From assembly GCA_045536305.1 (NCBI GenBank), contig JAZSNH010000095.1, positions 1 to 15,897 on the forward strand: a stretch of DNA of 15,897 nucleotides, written 5' to 3'. A program made the translations under genes and the position numbers. The notes under the pieces are model-generated. The model made no database searches and was not told the DNA's origin. It saw only the letters and a list, made by a program, of their open reading frames with translations. Source of the stretch: JAISGQ01 sp045536305 (GTDB lineage: Bacteria; Bacillota; Clostridia; Oscillospirales; Acutalibacteraceae). Positions 1 through 6,085 of the stretch are shown here, one piece after another (position 1 is the first letter of the stretch; the number at the start of each line of letters is the position of its first letter).

Positions 1-65
1 CTGAGAGGTACGATATGAACACTCGAATTTTTCATCTCGGTTTCTTCGTATATTGTTGTGTGTCG

Positions 66-91
66 GAGCAGGCATTTTGCCTGCTCTTTTT
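66..91 (+). terminator. Intrinsic terminator of an upstream unit
   Basis: A perfect 9-bp stem (66-74 GAGCAGGCA with 78-86 TGCCTGCTC), a 3-base loop and five T residues at 87-91 form a textbook rho-independent terminator. Nothing in 1-65 supports a gene, so it must end a transcript that begins left of the window. It also shows that coding for the downstream sigma factor cannot start as early as 58, because that reading would run through this hairpin. Confidence 0.88.
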
Positions 92-114
92 ATGTATATA
101 CTGTTACATCTTTC

Positions 115-143
115 TTGAAATTATTTTCAAGATGTGAGATATT
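115..143 (+). promoter_or_regulatory. Candidate promoter of the sigma/anti-sigma operon
   Basis: TTGAAA at 115-120 and GATATT at 138-143 are 17 bases apart, a good housekeeping-type promoter spacing. Transcription would then start near 150, about 43 bases before the coding start. The -35 box lies in the 114-131 palindrome and the -10 box in the 132-149 palindrome, so a protein binding either would control the promoter. An autoregulated ECF-type promoter is an alternative that cannot be judged from sequence alone. Confidence 0.4.
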
Positions 144-149
144 TCACAT
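132..149. promoter_or_regulatory. CRP/FNR-type operator-like palindrome
   Basis: An 18-base near-perfect palindrome with one mismatched pair contains TGTGA at 133-137 and TCACA at 144-148 with a 6-base spacer, which is the textbook Crp-family site pattern. It covers the candidate -10 box, which would suit repression. Whether this organism has a Crp-family regulator of that specificity cannot be seen here. Confidence 0.35.
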
Positions 150-192
150 TGAAAGCTTACTAAGTAAGTGTAACGGAAAGGATGTGACATAT

Positions 193-750
193 TTGAATGA
201 TCATGAAATAATCAGGCTGTTCTTTGAGCGCTCGGAGCATGCCGTTGCTTGCTTGATTGTCAAATATGAAACAGCTATCAGAAAAGTAGCGTCATGTATC
301 CTTAAGGATCCGCAGGATGTTGAGGAATGCGTTAATGATACATACCTTCAGATATGGAACACTGTTCCGCCTCAGCAGCCTAAATCACTTGGCGCATTCT
401 CCTGCCGAGTAGCGAGGAACATAGCATTAAACAAGTATCATTTCAATTCAGCACGCAAGCGCAACAGCTATTACGACGCTGCGCTTGATGAGCTCAGCGG
501 AAGCATCCCCTCTTTGACTACTGTCGAATCGGAGTATGATGCAAAAGAACTTGCCGAAAGCATCAACCGTTTCCTCAGGGGACTTCCACCTGAGGAACGC
601 TATTTATTTATGCATAGATACTGGCTCGGCGCCGCAGTATCCGAGATTGCAAAATCATTGAATGTTACAGCACACGCTGTTTCGGTTCGTCTTTTCCGTA
701 TACGCAAAAAGCTTAATAAACATCTTAAAAAGGAGGGGGGCATTGCGTGA
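193..750 (+). CDS. ECF-like sigma-70 family RNA polymerase sigma factor
   Basis: This alternative sigma factor of about 185 residues would direct RNA polymerase to a small stress or envelope regulon. Region 2 lies at about residues 15-80, with the conserved stretch DPQDVEECVNDTYLQIW at 39-55. Region 4 lies at about 128-174, with LPPEERYLF and a helix-turn-helix (VSEIAKSLNVTAHAVSVRLFRIRKKL). The TTG at 193 is chosen because AAGGATGTGA at 178-187 matches the full Shine-Dalgarno sequence at nine of ten bases and sits 5 bases upstream. The frame is open back to 58, but that would run through a terminator. The stop overlaps the anti-sigma start by 4 bases, so the pair is translationally coupled. 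The family is clear; the target promoters and signal are unknown. Confidence 0.87.
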   Translation: MNDHEIIRLFFERSEHAVACLIVKYETAIRKVASCILKDPQDVEECVNDTYLQIWNTVPPQQPKSLGAFSCRVARNIALNKYHFNSARKRNSYYDAALDELSGSIPSLTTVESEYDAKELAESINRFLRGLPPEERYLFMHRYWLGAAVSEIAKSLNVTAHAVSVRLFRIRKKLNKHLKKEGGIA

Positions 751-1787
751 ACAGCAAACTGATATGCGATGCTTTGAACCTGATCGATGATACCTACATC
801 GAAGAAAATATATTATTCAAAAACATCTCCGCGGCGGCTCCTTCAGAAAGGAACATGAGCATGAATGCGAACAACATCAGAAAACCCCGAAAAAGTCTGA
901 AAAAAATGATCGCACTTGGCATTGCCGCATGTATCGTACTTTCACTTGTTATAACCGCAAGTGCATCTAATCTCTGGAATATTCGCGATATTTTCAGAAA
1001 AACAGGACGGGAGATTTCCGAGCAGGCGTATGACTATGTCGTGCCTCAGTCCGTTTCTGCTACAGGAAAGAACTGGGAGTGCGTCATTACCGAATCTCTG
1101 TGCGACAGCAGTGAGATAACGGTGACGGTCGAATTTACTTGCTCTCAGGAATATCTCCTTGTTCCGTCCTACGATTCATCCAACAGCAGTACAAGCTGTA
1201 TCGGAATAGAATCTGATATGACAATCGCAGAATATGCCGCTTCTCAGGATAAAAAGCTAATGTTCATAGATTCACGTTTTCTTAACTGCGAAGCCTTTGA
1301 TGTAATAGCTTCATACGCTCACTTTGAGCGTATAGCAGACAACAAAGCGATAATGCTGACACATGCCAACATAGAAAAGCACTCACTCTTTGAAAAGGGA
1401 ATATGCACGGTGTACGTTGACGGCTCGAAGCATGAATTGAATTTTGATATATCCGAAGCACCTGCATCCTTTGAATCGGTTTACGTGCCTGCAAATCCTG
1501 ATGCTGTATACGGTATAACCGCAGGAAACATGATCGCTGCAGAAACTCCGCTGGGAATAAGTATTGAAATAATGTTTTTCGTTAACGATTTCGATGCCTT
1601 TGATCGCATGGAAATGAAGTGCGGTGGCATAAACGGTCTGTTGGGTGGTTTTTCACAAGGGGTTGACGGTAATTGGTATTTAACGCAGAACAACGGATGC
1701 GGTGAGCTTACGGATACTGTTACTGTACATGTGCTTGATTCAGAGACTCATGAATCCATCGGCGACATCATATTTAAAAAGAAGTAA
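747..1787 (+). CDS. Membrane-anchored anti-sigma factor-like protein (DUF4179-like)
   Basis: A protein of 346 residues, probably the partner that holds the adjacent sigma factor inactive at the membrane. Residues 1-52 are cytoplasmic and open with a short acidic segment (DALNLIDDTYIEEN) typical of the N-termini of clostridial sigma-partner proteins. One transmembrane helix runs from about 53 to 74. The remaining roughly 270 residues would lie outside the cell and presumably sense a signal. The GTG start at 747 overlaps the sigma stop codon as GTGA and is preceded by AGGAGGGGGG at 731-740, a strong ribosome site. No zinc-binding anti-sigma motif (HxxxCxxC) is seen, which places it outside the classic ZAS group. 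The role is inferred from gene order and topology; DUF4179 membership is a recollection of the family pattern. Confidence 0.75.
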   Translation: MNSKLICDALNLIDDTYIEENILFKNISAAAPSERNMSMNANNIRKPRKSLKKMIALGIAACIVLSLVITASASNLWNIRDIFRKTGREISEQAYDYVVPQSVSATGKNWECVITESLCDSSEITVTVEFTCSQEYLLVPSYDSSNSSTSCIGIESDMTIAEYAASQDKKLMFIDSRFLNCEAFDVIASYAHFERIADNKAIMLTHANIEKHSLFEKGICTVYVDGSKHELNFDISEAPASFESVYVPANPDAVYGITAGNMIAAETPLGISIEIMFFVNDFDAFDRMEMKCGGINGLLGGFSQGVDGNWYLTQNNGCGELTDTVTVHVLDSETHESIGDIIFKKK

Positions 1788-1805
1788 AAAATCTCACACT
1801 CAAAT

Positions 1806-1845
1806 AACACAAAAGAGCCTTTCTTCTGAAAGGCTCTTTTGTGTT
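1806..1845. terminator. Bidirectional terminator between sigma operon and galT
   Basis: An uninterrupted 18-bp stem (1806-1823 with 1828-1845) and a TTCT loop carry an A-rich left arm and a T-rich right arm, so the hairpin can stop transcription from both sides. It lies between the convergent anti-sigma gene and galT. Confidence 0.92.
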
Positions 1846-1865
1846 AAATCATTTGCATTCACACC

Positions 1866-3356
1866 TCACAGCGAGGATATAAATCTGTCAAACGCCGTTT
1901 GTCCGCTTTCATTTCGCTTAAAAACCCCTGCATCCTCAAGAACCTCAAGAAATACGCTGCCCACCTCTTTTTCTATTATGGCTCGGGCATTGCATTCGGA
2001 AAAATCAGGGTATCTGCACAAAATATCCTTCGCCCACGCTTCGTGCTGCTTAAGCTCCGGTGCAGAAAAAAGCGAACTTTTTCCAAGCATCGCCTGTTCG
2101 AGCAGCACAAGCTCATCGGCAAGTCTGGAGGGCAGAACAGCAAGTCCCATGACCTCTATCAGTCCGATATTTTCTTTCTTGATATGATGAAGAGACGGAT
2201 TGGGATGAAACACACCCAAAGGACGACTTTCGGAAGTGATATTGTTTCTCAGCACAAGATCGCACTCATAGCACCCGCCGTTTTTTCTTGCGATGGGCGT
2301 TATTGTATTATGCAAAACACCGTCTGTTACCGCAAAAATGCCTGCGCTCTCATCGCTGTACTCACGCCATTGTGCAAGTATTCTGCTGCAGCAGGCTGTC
2401 ACCTCCTGTCTGCTTTCGGAGGAAATTCTGATAACCGACATCGGCCATTTTACTATTCCTGCATTCACATTCGGAAAGTCATCGAGCAAAAATGACCTTT
2501 CTATAGGCGCCTTCGCCATTGCAAAAGTATATCTTCCGCCCTGGAAATGCTCATGACTGAGAATTGATCCTCCCACAATAGGCAGCTCAGCATTTGAACC
2601 GACAAAATAATGAGGAATATAGTCGATAATATCAAACAGCTTTTCAAAAACGGTATTGTCTATCTTCATCGGGACATGCTCACAGTTGAAAACAATGCAG
2701 TGCTCGTTGTAATAGCCGTACGGGGAATACTGCAGCTGCCACTTTTCATTGTTGACCTCGATAGGAACAGGCCGCAGGTTCTGCCTTGCAGGATGTGACG
2801 CATGGCCCGGGAATCCTGCGTTTTCGGGGCAGAGCTGACATTTCGGATATGCAGCGGAGCTTTGTGCTCTTGCAGCCGCAATATCGCGCGGATCCTTTTC
2901 GGGCTTTGAGCGGTTTATTGTTATATCCAATTTTCCGTATTCACATTCATAAGTCCATTTAAAATCCTTTGCTATGCGTCCTGCCCGTACATAATTGAGC
3001 TTTTGGCACAGCTTAAAATAGCTGTCGGTTGCCTTCTTCGGATTTATCGCGTAATTTTTGATAAACTCCGAAATGACCTCTCGCGGCATAGGGGTAAAAA
3101 TTCCCATAAGCTTTGTATCAAAAAGATCGCGATTGTTTGCGCTGTCCGAAATTATTCCGTTTTTGCATGCATGCTCTATCAATGGGGCAAGAATATCATC
3201 AATTGCTTCATCTGTGAATTTCACATCGGAAGTCTCCCATTCCGAAATACCCAAAGCATCCATAAGAGCATTTCTTACGACATATATATCGTCCTCTGTG
3301 ATAAGTCCGTTCTTAACGGCATAATCAATCAGTTTTTCTGCTGCAGAGCAAATCAC
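1866..3356 (-). CDS. galT: UDP-glucose--hexose-1-phosphate uridylyltransferase, type II GalT
   Basis: This cytosolic Leloir enzyme exchanges UMP between UDP-glucose and galactose-1-phosphate. Its 496 residues fit the longer type II GalT of Bacillota rather than the roughly 350-residue type I enzyme. The active-site motif is HEHFQ at 268-272, within GGSILSHEHFQGG; uridylylation of a histidine here is established for the superfamily. Other family signatures are CQLCPENAGFPG with a CxxC pair (173/176), QYSPYGYYNEHC and FNCEHVPM. The GTG start is supported by GAGGTG at about 3365-3370, 8 bases upstream. The aldo/keto reductase gene ends 26 bases before it on the same strand, so they probably share a transcript. 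Neither galK nor galE is in the window. Its 3' end meets the bidirectional terminator at 1806-1845. Confidence 0.93.
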   Translation of the reverse strand: MICSAAEKLIDYAVKNGLITEDDIYVVRNALMDALGISEWETSDVKFTDEAIDDILAPLIEHACKNGIISDSANNRDLFDTKLMGIFTPMPREVISEFIKNYAINPKKATDSYFKLCQKLNYVRAGRIAKDFKWTYECEYGKLDITINRSKPEKDPRDIAAARAQSSAAYPKCQLCPENAGFPGHASHPARQNLRPVPIEVNNEKWQLQYSPYGYYNEHCIVFNCEHVPMKIDNTVFEKLFDIIDYIPHYFVGSNAELPIVGGSILSHEHFQGGRYTFAMAKAPIERSFLLDDFPNVNAGIVKWPMSVIRISSESRQEVTACCSRILAQWREYSDESAGIFAVTDGVLHNTITPIARKNGGCYECDLVLRNNITSESRPLGVFHPNPSLHHIKKENIGLIEVMGLAVLPSRLADELVLLEQAMLGKSSLFSAPELKQHEAWAKDILCRYPDFSECNARAIIEKEVGSVFLEVLEDAGVFKRNESGQTAFDRFISSL

Positions 3357-3382
3357 AGCTTTTTCACCTCATTTGCAACGGC

Positions 3383-4372
3383 TTACAGCGAGATGCTGTC
3401 GATAAGCCCAAGCTCCTCTTCGGTAAATGATGTATTTTTAAGCGCGCCTATATTGTCGATGATCTGCTCCGCCTTTGAGGCTCCTATCAGCACGCTTGTA
3501 ATAACATCATCACGTAATATCCAGCTCAATGCCATTTCCGCCAATGTCTGTCCGCGTTCCGAGGCGACGGCATTAAGCCTGCGTATCTGATCGAGCCGCT
3601 GCTCGGTAAGCGCATTTTCATTAAGGAATATTCCGCTCGTTCTTATTCTGCTATCTGACGGGATACCGTTAAGATAGCGGTCTGTCAGCATACCCTGTGC
3701 AAGGGGGCTGAAGCAGATTATGCCTTTTCCTATCCTTCCCGATGTTTCCTTTAAACCGTTGTTTTCAATCGTTCTGTCAAATATTGAATATTTATTCTGA
3801 TTGATGATAAACGGACAGTGCAGCTCCTGCAGTATAGCCGATGCCTTTTCAAGAGTCTCACCGTCATAATTGGAAAGACCTGCATACAGCGCCTTGCCGC
3901 TTACTACAGCCTGCGCCAGCGCACCCATTGTTTCCTCCAGCGGAGTTTCGGGGTCCATTCTGTGGTGATAAAATATATCAACATAATCAATGCCCATACG
4001 CGCAAGGCTCTGATCAAGACTTGCAAGCAGATATTTTCTGCTGCCCCAGTTTCCGTAAGGGCCTTCCCACATGTCGTAGCCTGCCTTTGTGCTGATGATA
4101 AGCTCATCACGGTAGGGCATAAGGCTTTCTTTCAGGATACGGCCGAAATTTGTTTCCGCACTTCCTGCGGAGGGGCCGTAATTATTTGCAAGGTCAAAAT
4201 GGGTTATTCCATTATCAAATGCGGTAAAGCACAGCTTTTTCATGTTTTCCGTATTTGCGGCATCTCCAAAGTTATGCCACAAGCCAAGCGATACCGCCGG
4301 AAGCTTCAATCCGCTTTTTCCGCAGCGATTATATATCATGCTGTTGTATCTGCCGTCCGATGCTACGTACAT
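3383..4372 (-). CDS. Aldo/keto reductase, YghZ/GPR-like
   Basis: A cytosolic NAD(P)H-dependent aldehyde reductase of about 329 residues with a TIM-barrel fold. N-terminal CGKSGLKLPAVSLGLWHNFG closely resembles the YghZ (L-glyceraldehyde-3-phosphate reductase) group. The catalytic tetrad is visible: D60 in THFDLANNYGP, Y65, K96 in IISTKAGYDMW and H137 in FYHHRMDP. The C-terminal SVLIGASKAEQIIDN is the usual cofactor-binding end. ATG at 4370-4372 is chosen over the GTG three codons upstream because GAGG at 4381-4384 sits 8 bases before the ATG but overlaps the GTG. It is the first gene of a probable two-gene unit with galT. The true substrate is unknown; reduction of a sugar-derived aldehyde would fit its partner. 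Confidence 0.9.
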   Translation of the reverse strand: MYVASDGRYNSMIYNRCGKSGLKLPAVSLGLWHNFGDAANTENMKKLCFTAFDNGITHFDLANNYGPSAGSAETNFGRILKESLMPYRDELIISTKAGYDMWEGPYGNWGSRKYLLASLDQSLARMGIDYVDIFYHHRMDPETPLEETMGALAQAVVSGKALYAGLSNYDGETLEKASAILQELHCPFIINQNKYSIFDRTIENNGLKETSGRIGKGIICFSPLAQGMLTDRYLNGIPSDSRIRTSGIFLNENALTEQRLDQIRRLNAVASERGQTLAEMALSWILRDDVITSVLIGASKAEQIIDNIGALKNTSFTEEELGLIDSISL

Positions 4373-4395
4373 ATTAAACACCTCAATTTTAGATT

Positions 4396-4425
4396 TTTAT
4401 ATAAATTCAATGCCCTCATTGTCAG
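4396..4425 (-). promoter_or_regulatory. Candidate promoter of the aldo/keto reductase-galT unit
   Basis: On the minus strand CTGACA (4420-4425) and TATAAA (4396-4401) are separated by 18 bases, about 25 bases upstream of the reductase start codon. The hexamers are fair matches to the housekeeping consensus. No other convincing pair was found closer to the gene. Confidence 0.45.
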
Positions 4426-4456
4426 GATAATTCCGTACATGAAGGCACTTAATTTA

Positions 4457-4471
4457 TTTTATCGTTTTCAA
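4457..4471 (-). promoter_or_regulatory. Possible cre (CcpA) site
   Basis: On the minus strand TTGAAAACGATAAAA fits the Gram-positive catabolite response element WTGNAANCGNWNNCW at all but one fixed position (A where C is expected). It lies about 30 bases upstream of the candidate -35 box of the reductase-galT unit. Catabolite control of a galactose gene would be sensible, but such loose motifs arise by chance in AT-rich DNA. Confidence 0.3.
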
Positions 4472-4648
4472 GTCCTGCGCAAAAAGCCGTATTTGCTTCG
4501 ATACAGCCATTTTTGCAGACTGTGCCGACACACTCTCTGCCGCCTCGGTTAACAAATACAATTTAACATCAATCGTTTGCTTTGTAAACCTTTTCCAATT
4601 ATTTTATATATGATCGCAAATGTTTTCTTTTTGTTTTTTCTCTTTCTG
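4472..4648. other. Non-coding stretch between divergent genes
   Basis: Together with the flanking promoter sites this fills the 338-base gap between the divergent reductase (minus) and the small membrane protein (plus). Short open frames here lack ribosome sites and look like chance. The right part is strongly T-rich. No convincing RNA structure, riboswitch or repeat was recognised. Confidence 0.5.
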
Positions 4649-4677
4649 TTGTATTCATCAAAAAGATGTGATAAATT
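4649..4677 (+). promoter_or_regulatory. Weak candidate promoter for the small membrane protein
   Basis: TTGTAT at 4649-4654 and TAAATT at 4672-4677 have a 17-base spacer; an overlapping GATAAA at 4670 is an alternative -10. The start codon follows about 33 bases later. The hexamers are mediocre. Confidence 0.3.
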
Positions 4678-4710
4678 ATATGTGCATTATTTTTTTGGGG
4701 GGCTTCATAA

Positions 4711-4986
4711 GTGTTCAAGCTAAAATCAACAAAGCACCTTCTGCTCGGAATATTTGATTTCATTATCATCGGGATCGTGATTTACGGTCTTACAGACTGG
4801 GTGTATGACGGCTATCCGTCATGGGTCCCGTATTTTATAATGATTTTCTTCTTTGTTATGGCTTCTGTCAGATTGTACAAGTTTTCAACTTATCTGAAAA
4901 AAAATGATTCCCTTGATCATCACAACATAGACTCTCTTTTTTCCGAAGACTGCGACGAGACGGATGCTGATGATCTCAGGCACTGA
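4711..4986 (+). CDS. Small two-helix membrane protein of unknown function
   Basis: A 91-residue protein that I do not recognise. Two hydrophobic segments at about 9-29 (LLLGIFDFIIIGIVIYG) and 37-57 (YFIMIFFFVMASVRLY) form a helical hairpin joined by a short WVYDGYPSW loop. A basic N-terminus and an acidic C-terminal tail of about 30 residues (SEDCDETDADD) would both be cytoplasmic. The GTG start at 4711 is preceded by a G-only run at 4697-4702, an imperfect ribosome site 8 bases away. It has its own spacer upstream and a terminator downstream, so it is probably monocistronic. The topology and clean borders make it believable as a gene, but no function can be given. Confidence 0.6.
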   Translation: MFKLKSTKHLLLGIFDFIIIGIVIYGLTDWVYDGYPSWVPYFIMIFFFVMASVRLYKFSTYLKKNDSLDHHNIDSLFSEDCDETDADDLRH

Positions 4987-5035
4987 CAGCATTTTATTTC
5001 CTAAGGTATCTCTCAGAGCGTTTATGCTTATATTC

Positions 5036-5069
5036 AAGCCACACCCTATTATCGGGTGTGGCTTTCGTT
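5036..5069 (+). terminator. Terminator after the small membrane protein gene
   Basis: An 11-bp stem (5036-5046 AAGCCACACCC with 5054-5064) and a 7-base loop are followed by TTCGTTT. It separates this gene from the convergent formate/nitrite-type channel. The minus-strand exit is poor in T, so it serves the plus strand best. Confidence 0.82.
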
Positions 5070-5076
5070 TATATTC

Positions 5077-5877
5077 TTATTTTTCTGCCTTTGAAAGATA
5101 AGCCGCCGTATATATACAGCCTACCATACCTGCGCCGCCCGCTATATTGCCAAGGCTTACGGGAATGAGATTTTTCACAAAATATGCTCCCCATGTCAAT
5201 GCTTCGGGAGTGTCGATTGATGAGTAAGCACTGCAGGAATCGGCGAGAAGTCCTGCGGGAATATAATACATATTTGCAACACTGTGTTCAAAGCCGCACA
5301 GCACAAACATCATTATCGGCATAAATATGGCGAGAAATTTTCCTGCCGCACTCTTTGTCGCAAAGCTCATCCACACTGCTGTACATACAAGAATATTGCA
5401 CAGCACGCCTTTAAAAAATGCCTCATGAAATTCCATTGCCGTCTTTGCGCCTGCCACGTTTATCGTTGTCTGAGCAAGTGCGCTCGAAAACATCGACAGC
5501 TGACCGCTGTATACGACAAGGGCCGCTATCAGCAAGGCTCCGATAAAGTTTCCGATGTACACAAGCCCCCAGTTGCGAAGCATCTGCATAAGGGATATTT
5601 CTCTTTTCAGAACCGCTATTATCATAAGGTTATTTCCTGTAAACAGCTCGCTGCCTGCAATTATTACCATTGCAAGTCCGCCGGGAAATACGCAGGCACC
5701 TGCAATTCGCGCCGCCGAACCATCAAGTGTGCAGAGTGCTGTATTGGACGCTGCTGATGCAAAAGCTATAAACATACCTGCCATTATTCCAAGCAGCAGT
5801 GTTTTTACAGCGCTCATTTCGGTCTTTGCCCTGGATGCAGCTATATAGTTCACCGCAATTTCTTTTGGTGTCAGCAC
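5077..5877 (-). CDS. Formate/nitrite transporter family (FocA/NirC) channel
   Basis: An inner-membrane pentameric channel of about 266 residues with six expected helices, moving small monovalent anions such as formate, nitrite or hydrosulfide. Family signatures are GSELFTGNNLM, the GVLCNILVCTAVW helix break, FEHSVANMYYIP with the central pore histidine, and NLIPVSLGNIAGG. The GTG start at 5875-5877 (protein begins MLTPKEIAVNYI) is chosen because AGGGGG at 5885-5890 lies 7 bases upstream. A longer open frame to 5940 would begin inside the promoter -35 box. It stands alone and is divergent from the two-component pair. Which anion it carries cannot be read from sequence; formate export during mixed-acid fermentation is a reasonable guess for a clostridial anaerobe. 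Confidence 0.9.
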   Translation of the reverse strand: MLTPKEIAVNYIAASRAKTEMSAVKTLLLGIMAGMFIAFASAASNTALCTLDGSAARIAGACVFPGGLAMVIIAGSELFTGNNLMIIAVLKREISLMQMLRNWGLVYIGNFIGALLIAALVVYSGQLSMFSSALAQTTINVAGAKTAMEFHEAFFKGVLCNILVCTAVWMSFATKSAAGKFLAIFMPIMMFVLCGFEHSVANMYYIPAGLLADSCSAYSSIDTPEALTWGAYFVKNLIPVSLGNIAGGAGMVGCIYTAAYLSKAEK

Positions 5878-5910
5878 AAAATAACCCCCTGTGATTTTTA
5901 ATATATAAAA

Positions 5911-5940
5911 ACTATAGCACAAAACACCTTTTACAGTCAA
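5911..5940 (-). promoter_or_regulatory. Promoter of the formate/nitrite-family gene
   Basis: On the minus strand TTGACT (5935-5940) and TATAGT (5911-5916) are 18 bases apart, both close to the housekeeping consensus. The start site would fall near 5904, leaving a leader of about 27 bases before the GTG at 5877. This supports the shorter protein start. Confidence 0.7.
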
Positions 5941-5964
5941 TCTTTGCAGTATCTGCCGATGAGC

Positions 5965-5991
5965 TAAGTGTCTTTATATCTGTTTAAGTGT
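5965..5991 (+). repeat. Direct repeat TAAGTGT, 20 bases apart
   Basis: TAAGTGT occurs at 5965-5971 and 5985-5991, two helical turns apart and 24 bases or more upstream of the response-regulator -35 box. OmpR-family regulators bind paired direct half-sites on one helix face, so these may be autoregulatory sites. A related CTAAAGTGAC stands before the ABC genes at 7782. Confidence 0.3.
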
Positions 5992-6014
5992 ATGTGAACA
6001 ATACGTATAAATCA

Positions 6015-6044
6015 TTGACATGACCTATGCTGTTGTTGGATAAT
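6015..6044 (+). promoter_or_regulatory. Promoter of the two-component pair
   Basis: Consensus TTGACA at 6015-6020 and GATAAT at 6039-6044 are separated by 18 bases. The start site would be near 6051, giving a leader of about 35 bases before the response-regulator ATG. Confidence 0.7.
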
Positions 6045-6085
6045 AAGAACACTAACAATTTCATTTAAGCAGGAAGGTTTATTTT

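Larger units (their letters stand above)
101..176 (+). promoter_or_regulatory. Cluster of nested inverted repeats before the sigma gene
   Basis: Four inverted repeats occupy 76 bases. An outer pair joins 101-108 to 169-176 (8 pairs, one G·T). Inside lie 114-120/125-131 (CTTGAAA/TTTCAAG, 4-base loop), 132-138/143-149 (ATGTGAG/TTTCACAT region, one G·T) and 156-160/164-168 (CTTAC/GTAAG, 3-base loop). As RNA this draws as a four-way cloverleaf whose outer stem takes in the first bases of the sigma gene's ribosome site. It has neither tRNA dimensions nor a T-loop, so it is not a tRNA. As DNA it could be a set of operators over a promoter. The pairing is seen; the function is inferred. Confidence 0.45.

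Noticed and set aside
15..137. 40-codon plus-strand frame with a GAGAGG site upstream
   Set aside because: It runs straight through the terminator hairpin and the inverted-repeat cluster, and its composition is cysteine/phenylalanine-rich chance sequence.
101..176. tRNA gene
   Set aside because: The cloverleaf has four stems, but there is no 7-base T-loop, no D-arm or anticodon-arm geometry and no CCA-proximal acceptor end.
58..192. N-terminal extension of the sigma factor back to 58
   Set aside because: It would be translated across the terminator at 66-91 and the candidate promoter, the residues do not resemble sigma factor N-termini, and a near-perfect ribosome site supports TTG at 193.
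1899..3590. Several plus-strand frames opposite galT
   Set aside because: All are shadows of the galT codons; none has a start context or conserved motif.
3818..4552. 244-codon plus-strand frame opposite the aldo/keto reductase
   Set aside because: No family signatures and no ribosome site; the catalytic tetrad of the reductase is intact on the other strand.
5284..5757. 157-codon plus-strand frame opposite the formate/nitrite channel
   Set aside because: Cysteine- and histidine-rich composition with no motif, fully antisense to a clear gene.
5989..6004. GTAT-N8-ATAC dyad upstream of the regulator promoter
   Set aside because: Arms of only four bases with no symmetry around them; expected by chance in AT-rich DNA.
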